The notes beneath the pieces are model-generated. The model saw nothing but the letters and a program-made list of their open reading frames with translations. It was not told the DNA's origin and did no database searches. Made by a program: the position numbers and the translations under genes. From positions 1 through 11,462 of the forward strand of contig DRZV01000121.1 of NCBI GenBank assembly GCA_011375465.1: a stretch of 11,462 nucleotides of DNA, read 5' to 3'. Of the stretch, positions 1 through 6,529 are shown one piece after another (the first letter of the stretch is position 1; each line of letters begins with the position of its first letter). The DNA comes from Neomoorella mulderi (lineage in GTDB: Bacteria; Bacillota; DSM-521; Neomoorellales; Neomoorellaceae).

Positions 1-509
1 ATCGATATTATTTCTTCAGCACTCTTTTTTGCTATCTTCTCAGGCGTTGGAAATTCTCTTAATGTGATAAGTGCTGCTTTCCCTCCCCAGTCTGAAAATA
101 CAGTGTTAAACTCCGGAAAGTATATGTCCAACCATCTTGTTATTTGATTTTTTGTCATCCCTATTTGTTTGTTCAACCTGTCTTTTATGTCCATCGCTAC
201 CCTTAATTCTGCATATACTCCTTCAGGTATTATCGGATTTACATATCTCCCGTCTTTTACTAGCATTGCTATTGTTTTGGGGTCTTTTCTATCGCTTTTT
301 GTGGGAGAATTGTCATCTAATTCTTTGCTCCTCTTTACATGGAATGGATTAACCAATACTACCTTTATGTTATTGTCTTTAAGGTATTGGGCAAAACACA
401 GCCAATATTGCCCTGTCGGTTCTATCCCTACTATCCCACTATAGAAAAACAAATGTCTCTCCATCAAGTCCTTTGCCCATTTAAAAAATTTTGTCATACC
501 TTCTCTGTT
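1..509 (-). pseudogene. IS110-family transposase fragment, N-terminus lost, C-terminus off the window
   Basis: Read on the minus strand, this gives an open frame of about 169 residues that looks like the DEDD-type (RuvC-like) transposase of IS110-family elements. Recognisable blocks, in order, are NREG, VGIEPTGQYW, VVLVNPFHVKRSKELDDNS, SDRKDPKTIAMLVKDGRY and EGVYAELR. The catalytic Glu (EPTG) and the third acidic residue (SDRKD) are present. The first catalytic Asp, expected about 45-50 residues before NREG, is missing because homology stops at about position 509, where hydantoinase coding sequence begins. An ATG exists at 497-495 but lies inside the conserved N-terminal region and is not the family start. 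The reading frame runs past position 1, so the C-terminal Tnp_20 region is not seen. The stretch is clearly more AT-rich than the genes to the right, as expected for acquired DNA. The family call is firm; whether the element is dead depends on the junction being real. Confidence 0.88.
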
Positions 510-1026
510 AAGGGATAAGGAAAGCAATAGGTCTTTATGGAGGGCTATTAAGGAAGGGTATGTAGACGTTGTGGCTACAGATCACTGCGCTTTCAATTAC
601 AAGGACCAAAAAAGGCTGGACAAGGATGATTTCACCAAGATACCCAATGGTATGCCTGGAGTGGAAAACAGGGTAAAATTGATTTATACCTATGGGGTGA
701 AGGGACAAAAAATAACCATGGAAGAACTGGTGAGCGTGTTGGCAGAAAAGCCTGCTAAAATATTTGGTCTCTTTCCTCAAAAGGGGGTAATTCAAGAAGG
801 GAGCGACGCCGATATAATTATCTTCAACCCGGAATTTAAGTCCATCATAAGGGCTGAAAATCAGACACAAAACGTAGATTACAACCCTTATGAAGGCTTT
901 GTGCAGTATGGAAGGTTTGAGTATGTGTTCCTGAGGGGAAAAATGATGGTGAAAGGTGAAAAAATTCTGGACTTGCCGCCTGGAGGCAAATACTTTAAGA
1001 GGCCCTCTCTGGATCATATTTTATAA
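508..1026 (+). pseudogene. Dihydropyrimidinase / D-hydantoinase, C-terminal fragment
   Basis: The frame reads LRDKESNRSLWRAIKEGY, then ATDHCAF, NGMPGVENRV, the KPAKIFGLFPQKG block and GSDADIIIFNP, ending with the usual PPGGKYFKRP tail. That is the C-terminal third (about 172 of about 460 residues) of cyclic amidohydrolases that open dihydropyrimidines or hydantoins. The metal-binding Asp of the TDH motif is kept. The HxH pair, the carboxylated Lys and the two further His ligands lie in the missing part, so this fragment cannot form the binuclear metal centre. There is no plausible start with a ribosome binding site: the frame simply emerges from the transposase DNA at about 508, where SPPLR would be expected. 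It is followed after 21 bases by ridA, consistent with an original operon for pyrimidine or hydantoin degradation. A GTG at 571 could be called as a start but lies inside the conserved domain. Confidence 0.88.
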
Positions 1027-1047
1027 GCCTAAAAGGAGGTATGATCC

Positions 1048-1428
1048 ATGAAAGAAATTATCTCAACTCCCGAGGCACCCCAAGCCATTGGTCCCTATTC
1101 TCAAGGGGTTAGATCCGGAGAATTCCTTTTTATATCGGGCCAGCTGCCTCTGGATCCGGCCCCTGGAGAAATTGTTCCTGGAGACGTAACCCTGCAGGCA
1201 GAGCAGGCCCTTAAAAACTTAGAAGCTATCCTGAAAGCAGCCGGCTCCGGAATGGACAAGGTAGTAAAAACTACTATTTTTTTAAAAAACATACAGGACT
1301 TTAAGGCTGTCAACGAGGTTTATAGCCGCTTTTTTAAGCATGATCCCCCGGCCCGCTCGGCCTTTGCCGTGGCGGAACTTCCCAGGGGGGCCTTGATAGA
1401 GATAGAGGCTATTGCACTGGTAAAGTAA
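1048..1428 (+). CDS. ridA: RidA family 2-iminobutanoate/2-iminopropanoate deaminase
   Basis: This 126-residue protein is full length for the RidA/YjgF/YER057c/UK114 family, which hydrolyses reactive enamine/imine intermediates made by PLP enzymes, releasing ammonia. Visible family signatures are the N-terminal TPEAPQAIGPYSQG, FISGQLPLDP, the VVKTTIFL strand and the C-terminal PARSAFAVAELPRGALIEIEA. The Arg of PARS and the Glu of IEIEA are the substrate-contacting residues of the deaminase-active RidA subgroup. The start is fixed by AGGAGG at 1034-1039, eight bases before the ATG. It acts in the cytosol as a trimer in known members. Its place 21 bases after a dihydropyrimidinase remnant suggests that it once served that pathway, where RidA relatives (RutC type) occur, but a general housekeeping role is as likely. 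Two hairpins follow it. Confidence 0.96.
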   Translation: MKEIISTPEAPQAIGPYSQGVRSGEFLFISGQLPLDPAPGEIVPGDVTLQAEQALKNLEAILKAAGSGMDKVVKTTIFLKNIQDFKAVNEVYSRFFKHDPPARSAFAVAELPRGALIEIEAIALVK

Positions 1429-1432
1429 ACCC

Positions 1433-1470
1433 GCCCTGCTCTAAGGAGCGCATTCTCCCGGAAGCAGGGC
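1433..1470 (+). terminator. First hairpin downstream of ridA
   Basis: GCCCTGCT (1433-1440) pairs perfectly with AGCAGGGC (1463-1470) across a 22-base loop. It has no T-run directly after it, so alone it is a weak terminator and may instead protect the mRNA 3' end. Confidence 0.45.
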
Positions 1471-1488
1471 TAAATCCAACACCCCTTG

Positions 1489-1525
1489 AGCGGGTACGCT
1501 TTGGAGTGTACCCGCTTTATCTTTT
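1489..1525 (+). terminator. Rho-independent terminator of ridA
   Basis: AGCGGGTAC (1489-1497) and GTACCCGCT (1508-1516) form a perfect 9-bp stem with a 10-base loop, followed by the T-rich tail TTATCTTTT. It separates the hydantoinase/ridA unit from the permease pseudogene. Confidence 0.8.
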
Positions 1526-1580
1526 CGCGATCCGGTGTTAAAATTGATTAGAGTTTCTTTCAAGGAAAGGAGAGGGGAAG

Positions 1581-2768
1581 GTGTCCTGCTGTAATTTTAA
1601 CTATTTTTTCAGAAGGAAGACTCTGGAGCAAGCCCAGGAGATAACCGAAGCCCGGGAATATCGTCTTTTAATAGGGCCATAGGCACCTGGGAGCTGCTGC
1701 TTTTATTCGTGGGCTCTTTGATCGGAGCAGGTATTTTTGTCCTCCCCGGAGTGGCTGCCGCCAAGTACGCCGGTTCCGGGGTAAGCCTCTCCTATCTGCT
1801 GGGAGGATAGGGATATAGCCCATGGGGGGGATGGTGAACCCTCCCGCCATAGTGGGACTGGCGCTGGTGGGGATTGTGGCCTATAGCGGAATAAAAAACG
1901 TGAGCCGAACCAATGCTTTCTTGACCTCCATAAAGCTGTTTGCCATCTTTTTCTTTATTTTATCGGGAATTTTCCATATAAAGCCCGTGTACTGATCCCC
2001 TCTTGCCCCCTTCGGCTTAAAGAGGGCATCCTGGCAGGAGCGGCCCTCACCTTCTTTGCCTACACGGGTTTTGACGCCATGACCACTGTACTGGAAGAGG
2101 TTAAGGACCCCCAGAAAAGCATCCCCACAGCCTTAATCGGCGGCCTCAGCTTGGTAATAGTGCTGTACGTGGCAGTGGCGGTGGTGTTGACGGGCATAGT
2201 TCCCTATACCCAGTTGGATGTACCCCATCCCGTAGCCTTTGCCCTTATGAGCATAGGTATCAACTGGGGAGGAGCCCTGATCTCCCTGGGCATACTTCTG
2301 GGACTTCTGGCAGTTATTCTGGCCTACGGCGTGAGCGCCGCCAGGATCCTCTATGCCATGGCCAGAGACGGTCTCCTGCCCACCTTTTTCGCCCGGGTAC
2401 ACCCCCAAACCAGGGTACCCCATGTGGCCACTTTGGTGGTATTCGGAGTGGCCATCCTGGGAGGGGGGTTTTCCCCATAGATCAGTTGGCGGAACTGGCC
2501 AATTTGGGAGGGTTGAGCGTATTTACCCTCACTTCCCTCAGTGTATTGACCATGAGGATGGCCAGACCCCAGGTCCCCGGGGCCTTTAAGGTGCCAGCCC
2601 TTTGGCTGGTAGGCCCCCTGGGTATAGCAGGGTGTCTGGCTTTAATCTTCAGCTTGCCGGTGGTTACCCTATGTGGTTACCCTATTTAGATTTGCGGTAT
2701 GGATGTTGATGGGGCTAATGCTCTACTGTCTCTACGGCTTTAAGAATGCCCGGGTTAGCGATTGGTAG
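1581..2768 (+). pseudogene. APC-family amino-acid permease, multiply disrupted
   Basis: Pieces in three frames add up to one cationic-amino-acid-transporter-like APC permease. In order they are a FFRRKTLEQ start (GTG 1581, preceded by an AGGAGAGGGG-type site), RAIGTWELLLLFVGSLIGAG with FVLPGVAAAKYAG, NPPAIVGLALVG, GAALTFFAYTGFDAM, EEVKDPQKSIP, ILYAMARDGLLPTFFARVHP, DQLAELANLG and a final LMLYCLYGF. Lesions are: a frameshift at about 1660-1672; TAG at 1808-1810 next to a loss of very roughly 70-100 residues covering about TM2-TM4; TGA at 1993-1995 where Trp is expected; a frameshift at about 2019-2027; a frameshift at a G6 run (2463-2468) leading to TAG 2478-2480; and a 13-bp tandem duplication at 2660-2685. 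Removing the duplication restores VVTLFRFAVW. The original stop is TAG 2766-2768. The substrate is unknown. It cannot make a functional transporter. Confidence 0.93.
2660..2685 (+). repeat. 13-bp tandem duplication inside the permease pseudogene
   Basis: GTGGTTACCCTAT occurs at 2660-2672 and is repeated exactly at 2673-2685. Deleting one copy restores the expected last transmembrane segment in frame through to the stop at 2766, so this is a recent slippage-type insertion into a coding sequence. Confidence 0.95.
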
Positions 2769-2802
2769 AAGATGGAAGGATAGCCTGGAAGGAGGTAAAA
2801 GG

Positions 2803-3933
2803 ATGAAAGGGGGTTTTGCCCCTGGGCTGAAGCCCAGGGCCTTGTTCCTGGTGGGAGCAATTTTATGCTTGCTTTCTCTTTTTTCTTCCACCCTTGGAGC
2901 CCAGCCCCAGGGGCAGGTGGGGGTGGAAACGGTCAGGGCTCGGGTGCTGGAGGCGGGGAAAGTGGTTCCGGGGGAAGGGGTGGTACAGGGGGCCCAACAG
3001 GTGAAGTTGGAGATATTGAGCGGTGAATATAGGGGCAGAATAGTGACGACGGAGAACCGGTTTTCAGGTCATCCCGCCTACGATATGCCGGTAAAGCCCG
3101 GAGATAAGGTGCTGGTGAACCTAGAGAAGCATCCCAACGGAAGCCTGGAAGTGTTCATTACCGACTATGTGAGGCAGGATCATATCTTTTGGCTTTTGGC
3201 GATATTTATTCTTTCCTTGATTTCGGTGGGCGGCTTCAAGGGCCTTAAAGCCGTTTTCACTTTGACCGTAACCGTGGTGATCATCTTTAAATGTCTCTTG
3301 CCCCTGATGCTAAAGGGCTACAATCCCATCCCCATGACCATTGCGGCAGCTTTTTTTATAGCCGTGGTCACCCTCTTTACCATCAGCGGCATCAACAAAA
3401 AGGCCCTGGCAGCAGTTATGGGTACCACCGGAGGGGTGATCCTGGCAGGACTTCTCTCTTATGTTGTGGGTTACAAGGTAAAGCTCACAGGCCTCAGCAG
3501 TGAAGAGGCGGCCATGCTGCTATTCATTCCCCAGAGGGTGAATTTTGACTTCAAGGCCCTCCTGTTCGCCGGTATACTCCTGGGGGCTCTGGGGGCAGTC
3601 ATGGATGTATGCATATCCATAGCAGCTGCCATGGAGGAGGTGCACGAGAATAACCCCCATCTCAGCCGTAAGGATCTCTGGACTGCGGGTATGAACGTGG
3701 GCCGGGACGTAATGGGTACCATGATAAGCACCCTGATCCTGGCCTACACCGGAAGTTCCATACCACTGTTGCTGCTGCTGATGGCCTATGGGGTGGATTT
3801 CAGCAAAATCGTCAACCTGGATACAATCGCCACGGAAATAGTCAGGTCCCTTTCGGGGAGCATAGGCATGGTGCTCTCTGTGCCCTTGACCGCCTTGGCG
3901 GCCAGCTTTTTGTTCAAGGGATCTTGCTCTTGA
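2803..3933 (+). CDS. YibE/F-like family polytopic membrane protein
   Basis: This 376-residue protein matches the YibE/F-like family of Firmicutes (function unproven). Residues 1-33 form a signal peptide or signal anchor. Residues 34-126 are an extracytoplasmic beta-rich domain with VKPGDKVLVNLE and EVFITDYVRQD. From about 128 onward there are seven hydrophobic helices, including the family hallmark GALGAVMDVCISIAAAMEEV and the ending GMVLSVPLTAL. The start is set by AAGGAGG at 2789-2795, seven bases upstream of ATG 2803; a longer in-frame start at 2746 lies inside the permease pseudogene and has no such site. The protein looks complete, unlike the permease 34 bases before it. It was probably co-transcribed with that permease. 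Topology suggests transport or envelope sensing, but nothing in the sequence names a substrate. Confidence 0.9.
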   Translation: MKGGFAPGLKPRALFLVGAILCLLSLFSSTLGAQPQGQVGVETVRARVLEAGKVVPGEGVVQGAQQVKLEILSGEYRGRIVTTENRFSGHPAYDMPVKPGDKVLVNLEKHPNGSLEVFITDYVRQDHIFWLLAIFILSLISVGGFKGLKAVFTLTVTVVIIFKCLLPLMLKGYNPIPMTIAAAFFIAVVTLFTISGINKKALAAVMGTTGGVILAGLLSYVVGYKVKLTGLSSEEAAMLLFIPQRVNFDFKALLFAGILLGALGAVMDVCISIAAAMEEVHENNPHLSRKDLWTAGMNVGRDVMGTMISTLILAYTGSSIPLLLLLMAYGVDFSKIVNLDTIATEIVRSLSGSIGMVLSVPLTALAASFLFKGSCS

Positions 3934-3988
3934 TTTAAAGAAATTCTATACTGAAGGTGACAATTGCTTACAGCAAGGAGAGAGGCCC

Positions 3989-4282
3989 ATGCCCCGCTGG
4001 AAGATAAATTATCTGGTGGATCTGCTGCTTTTTTTGAATTTTATTTTGTTGGCAGTCTCTGGCTTGATCCCCTGGCTCTTCTTGCCCAAGGGTAGATACG
4101 CACCCCGGGGAGTCTCCCCTGATCTAATCTTTAGCCGTCAGGACTGGTTACAGATCCATCGCTGGTCAGCCCTAGTCTTCCTTTTCTTGGTTATAATCCA
4201 CTTCTGTCTCCATTGGGATTGGATAGTCAAAATGACCAGGTGCCTTCTGTTACCGAGGGAGAAGGAGTGTCCCCGGGAATAA
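3989..4282 (+). CDS. Small DUF4405-type membrane protein, possible haem binder
   Basis: This is a 97-residue protein with two membrane helices, about residues 9-32 and 57-79. The second carries H57, H71 and H75 in the pattern IHRWSALVF...IIHFCLHWDW, typical of DUF4405 domains, which resemble cytochrome b-type membrane modules. Haem ligation by the paired histidines is therefore plausible but not shown. AAGGAGAG at 3975-3982 precedes the ATG. It lies 55 bases after the YibE/F gene and 16 bases before the radical SAM gene, so it may be first in the unit running to DUF364. No partner oxidoreductase subunit lies beside it. The domain call is good; the role is unknown. Confidence 0.75.
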   Translation: MPRWKINYLVDLLLFLNFILLAVSGLIPWLFLPKGRYAPRGVSPDLIFSRQDWLQIHRWSALVFLFLVIIHFCLHWDWIVKMTRCLLLPREKECPRE

Positions 4283-4298
4283 AGAGGAGGGAGAAAAA

Positions 4299-5231
4299 AT
4301 GGGATATATATTTGGCCCTGTGCCTTCCCGCCGCCTGGGTTGGTCCTTGGGGGTGGATCTGGTGCCCTACAAGGTATGCTGCTACGACTGTATTTATTGC
4401 CAACTGGGCAGGACGGTGAGGAAAACCCTGGTCCGGGAGGAATATAACCCTCCAGAGGAGATTCTAAAAGAATTGAAAGAGAGGCTGGAGGAGGGTCCCC
4501 CTCCAGATTATATAACCCTTTCCGGTTCGGGCGAGCCCACCCTGAACTCCGCCCTGGGCAGGATAATAAAGGGGATAAAGGCCATCACTTCCTTGCCTTT
4601 GGCAGTTCTCACCAACGGGGCTCTGTTTTACCAGCCAGAAATCCGCCGGGAATTGGAGGGGGCAGACCTGGTGATACCTTCCCTGGATGCCGCCCGGGAA
4701 GAGACCTTCCAGAAGGTTAACCGACCTTGTCCCGGCTTGACCCTGCATATGGTCCTGGAAGGGCTGGCCAAATTCAGCCGGGAATTTACCGGGACCATAT
4801 GGCTGGAGGTTATGGTGATGAAGGGTTTTAATGATGGAGAGGAAGAGGTGAAGGCTCTGGCGGAGGTTCTCCAGGATATTCCCGTGGAGAGGATCCAGCT
4901 CAACACCGTTACCCGGCCTCCAGCGGAAGGGTTTGCCCTCCCGGTGGAAAAAGAGCGCCTTCTTAAGATAGCCGAGATGCTGGGCCCCCGGGCCGAGATG
5001 ATAGAGACTTTTGCGGGCGAGACCCGGGAGATGGCCGGGGGTAAGGAGATCATAAAGGAAATAAGGGAGCTGCTGAAAAGGAGGCCCTGTACCCTGGAAG
5101 AGATATGTCTCCTCTTGGGGCTAAAAGAGCCCGAGGCCAGCAAGTATTTGGGCATAATGGCAGAAGAAGGGGAAGTGATGCCTGTGCATGTGGAGGATAG
5201 GGTCTATTATAAATTCACCGGCAGCGTTTGA
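4299..5231 (+). CDS. Radical SAM protein, TYW1-like (COG0731), with C-terminal winged helix
   Basis: This is a 310-residue cytosolic enzyme. The N-terminus FGPVPSRRLG followed by GVDLVPYKVCCYDCIYCQ is the hallmark of the COG0731 radical SAM group related to wyosine-base TYW1. C27, C31 and C34 form the CxxxCxxC site for the [4Fe-4S] cluster that cleaves S-adenosylmethionine. LSGSGEPTLN (Glu79) supplies the SAM-binding GE motif, and LTNGALF and QLNTVTRPP match later barrel strands. Residues about 245-310 form a winged-helix-like domain (TLEEICLLLGLKEPEASKYL), as in many members. AGGAGGGAG at 4284-4292 gives the start. No flavodoxin domain is present, so it is not a full eukaryote-type TYW1. The substrate is unknown. 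The following MOSC gene starts within about 15 bases of the stop, so co-expression is likely. Confidence 0.93.
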   Translation: MGYIFGPVPSRRLGWSLGVDLVPYKVCCYDCIYCQLGRTVRKTLVREEYNPPEEILKELKERLEEGPPPDYITLSGSGEPTLNSALGRIIKGIKAITSLPLAVLTNGALFYQPEIRRELEGADLVIPSLDAAREETFQKVNRPCPGLTLHMVLEGLAKFSREFTGTIWLEVMVMKGFNDGEEEVKALAEVLQDIPVERIQLNTVTRPPAEGFALPVEKERLLKIAEMLGPRAEMIETFAGETREMAGGKEIIKEIRELLKRRPCTLEEICLLLGLKEPEASKYLGIMAEEGEVMPVHVEDRVYYKFTGSV

Positions 5232-5242
5232 GGGGAGGAGGT
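5231..5242 (+). promoter_or_regulatory. Ribosome binding site deciding the MOSC start
   Basis: The purine run AGGGGAGGAGGT lies just before TTG 5246 and directly after the radical SAM stop. No ATG or GTG gives a better fit in this frame upstream of the first conserved strand. Confidence 0.6.
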
Positions 5243-5245
5243 GGC

Positions 5246-5665
5246 TTGGGAACTGTCATCGGCGTTAATATGAGCCCCCAGAGGGGTTCCAAGGTCAATG
5301 TGGGCCGGGCCTATTTAAAGCCGGGGTACGGCATAGAGGGGGACGTTCATGGGGGCAGCCCCCGGCCGGTGAGCCTGTTTTTCGCTGAGAGGGCCAGGGA
5401 GATAGCCGCTGCCTATGGGATAGATTTTTCTCCCGGGATTTTTGCCGAAAACCTCACGGTGGAAGGATTGCCTCAGGAGGGGATAAAAGAGGGAACCCGG
5501 CTGAAAGCGGGGGAGGCAGTGCTCCAGGTGATAGCCATAGGCAAGAAGGAGAAAGCCTCATCCCCTGGCCCCTTCCCAGCACCGCTTAAGAGTGGAGGTG
5601 TTTTTTGCCAGGTGCTGGAGGGAGGATGGGTCAAAGAGGGGGACAGCATAGAGATACTCCCTTAA
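5246..5665 (+). CDS. MOSC-domain protein lacking the usual cysteines
   Basis: This is a single-domain MOSC protein of 139 residues. MOSC (MOCO sulfurase C-terminal) domains bind molybdenum cofactor or related ligands. The fold blocks TVIGVNMSP, YGIEGDVHGG, GIFAENLTVEGL, IKEGTRLKAG and the ending WVKEGDSIEI are all present. Between AIGK and GGVF, where related short MOSC proteins carry ECH...C...C.MPRE, this one has KKEKASSPGPFPAPLK with no Cys or His. It also reads GVFCQVL where GVFARVL is usual. Start: GGGGAGGAGGT at 5232-5242 best serves TTG 5246; a TTG at 5228 overlaps the previous stop and would put the ribosome binding site inside the gene. It probably belongs to one unit with the radical SAM, MBL-fold and DUF364 genes. 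Loss of the thiols argues against sulfur transfer by this copy. Confidence 0.85.
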   Translation: MGTVIGVNMSPQRGSKVNVGRAYLKPGYGIEGDVHGGSPRPVSLFFAERAREIAAAYGIDFSPGIFAENLTVEGLPQEGIKEGTRLKAGEAVLQVIAIGKKEKASSPGPFPAPLKSGGVFCQVLEGGWVKEGDSIEILP

Positions 5666-5686
5666 AATACCTCGGGGGGATAGCTG

Positions 5687-6511
5687 ATGGAGGTAATAGT
5701 CCTGGTGGATAACACGGTGAACCGCAGGGGGCTTATAGCCGAACATGGTCTTTCCCTGCTGGTCAGGTGGGGGGAAGGAGGGGTCCTCTTCGATACTGGT
5801 TCGGGCACAGCCCTCTTTCAAAATATTTTAAACATGGGCCTGGATCCCCGGGAGATCAAAGGGGTGGCCCTAAGCCACGGCCACTATGATCATGTGGGCG
5901 GCTTGAAGAGGCTTCTGGAGCTGTGCGGACCCCTGCCCGTCTTCGCCCATCCCTCCATATTTTTGAGGCCAAATACTATAGAAAGGACGATAAAGAGAGA
6001 TACGTAGGTATTCCCTGGGACAGGGAAGAGCTAGAGAGGAGCGGGGCTCTATTTCACCTGGACGAGGGGCCCCAAGAGGTAGCGCCGGGCATCTGGTTGA
6101 CAGGGGCCATCGAGAGGAGACATGAGCAGGAGGGGCCAGGTCCTGAATTTCAGGCCCTAATAGGGGGTATACCGGCAAGATCGCCTCTGGGATGACCAGT
6201 CCCTGGTGCTGGAAACCCCCCATGGGTTGGTGGTCCTGCTGGGCTGCGCCCATGCGGGTATTATAAGCATTCTGGACCATATACAGGGCCTTACGGGGAA
6301 ATCCAATATTCTTGCCATTATAGGGGGAACCCATCTGGTGGCCGCTGCCCCGGAAAGGCTGGCCTGGACCATAGGGGAGTTAAAGCGTTTTCCTTTTAAA
6401 ATCTTAGCCCCAGGGCACTGTACCGGCTTTTTGGCCAGCGTGCATCTTTATCAGGCTTTTCCTGATAAATTTATCTTGAACGAAGTGGGGAATCGCTATT
6501 GTTTTGGTTGA
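5687..6511 (+). pseudogene. Metallo-beta-lactamase-fold hydrolase (COG1237 type) with two compensating frameshifts
   Basis: Assembled across frames, this encodes about 275 residues of the COG1237 group of MBL-fold proteins, relatives of the archaeal dihydropterin-RFAP synthases. It has EHGLS (19-23), FDTG (35-38) and the metal site SHGHYDHVGG (H64, H66, D68, H69). It continues with FEAKYYRKDDKERYVGIPW, IWLTGAIERRHEQEGPGPEF, DDQSLVLETPHGLVVLLGCAHAG (in two parts), IIGGTHL and a late LAPGHCTG. The first frame ends at TAG 6005-6007. Homology moves to the -1 frame at the T5 run 5960-5964 (one T missing is the simplest explanation) and returns to the first frame at the G5 run 6163-6167 (one G extra). 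All expected metal ligands survive on paper. If the indels are sequencing errors the gene is intact; if real, it is a pseudogene. It is placed between MOSC and DUF364 in the same direction. Confidence 0.88.
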
Positions 6512-6529
6512 ACTGTAGGAGGTGTGAAG

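Noticed and set aside
535..1017. Long open frame on the minus strand opposite the hydantoinase fragment
   Set aside because: No family resemblance or ribosome binding site; the plus-strand frame has clear hydantoinase motifs.
1993..1995. TGA in the permease as a selenocysteine codon
   Set aside because: The family has Trp at this position (VYWSP), there is no selenocysteine context, and the gene carries several other lesions.
2746..2802. Longer start for the YibE/F protein
   Set aside because: It would begin inside the permease coding remnant without a ribosome binding site, and the signal peptide begins naturally after ATG 2803.
3961..3985. TTGCT/AGCAA stem before the DUF4405 gene
   Set aside because: A 5-bp stem with a 3-base loop and no T-run is too weak to support as a terminator or regulator.
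4628..5155. Minus-strand 175-codon open frame opposite the radical SAM gene
   Set aside because: Ser/Arg-rich antisense shadow of a well-recognised gene; no start signal.
5959..6167. Programmed ribosomal frameshifting in the MBL-fold gene
   Set aside because: It would need a -1 and a +1 event in one message. The A-TTT-TTG site is not a canonical slippery heptamer, and no stimulatory structure is evident. Slippage is left open only as a minor alternative.
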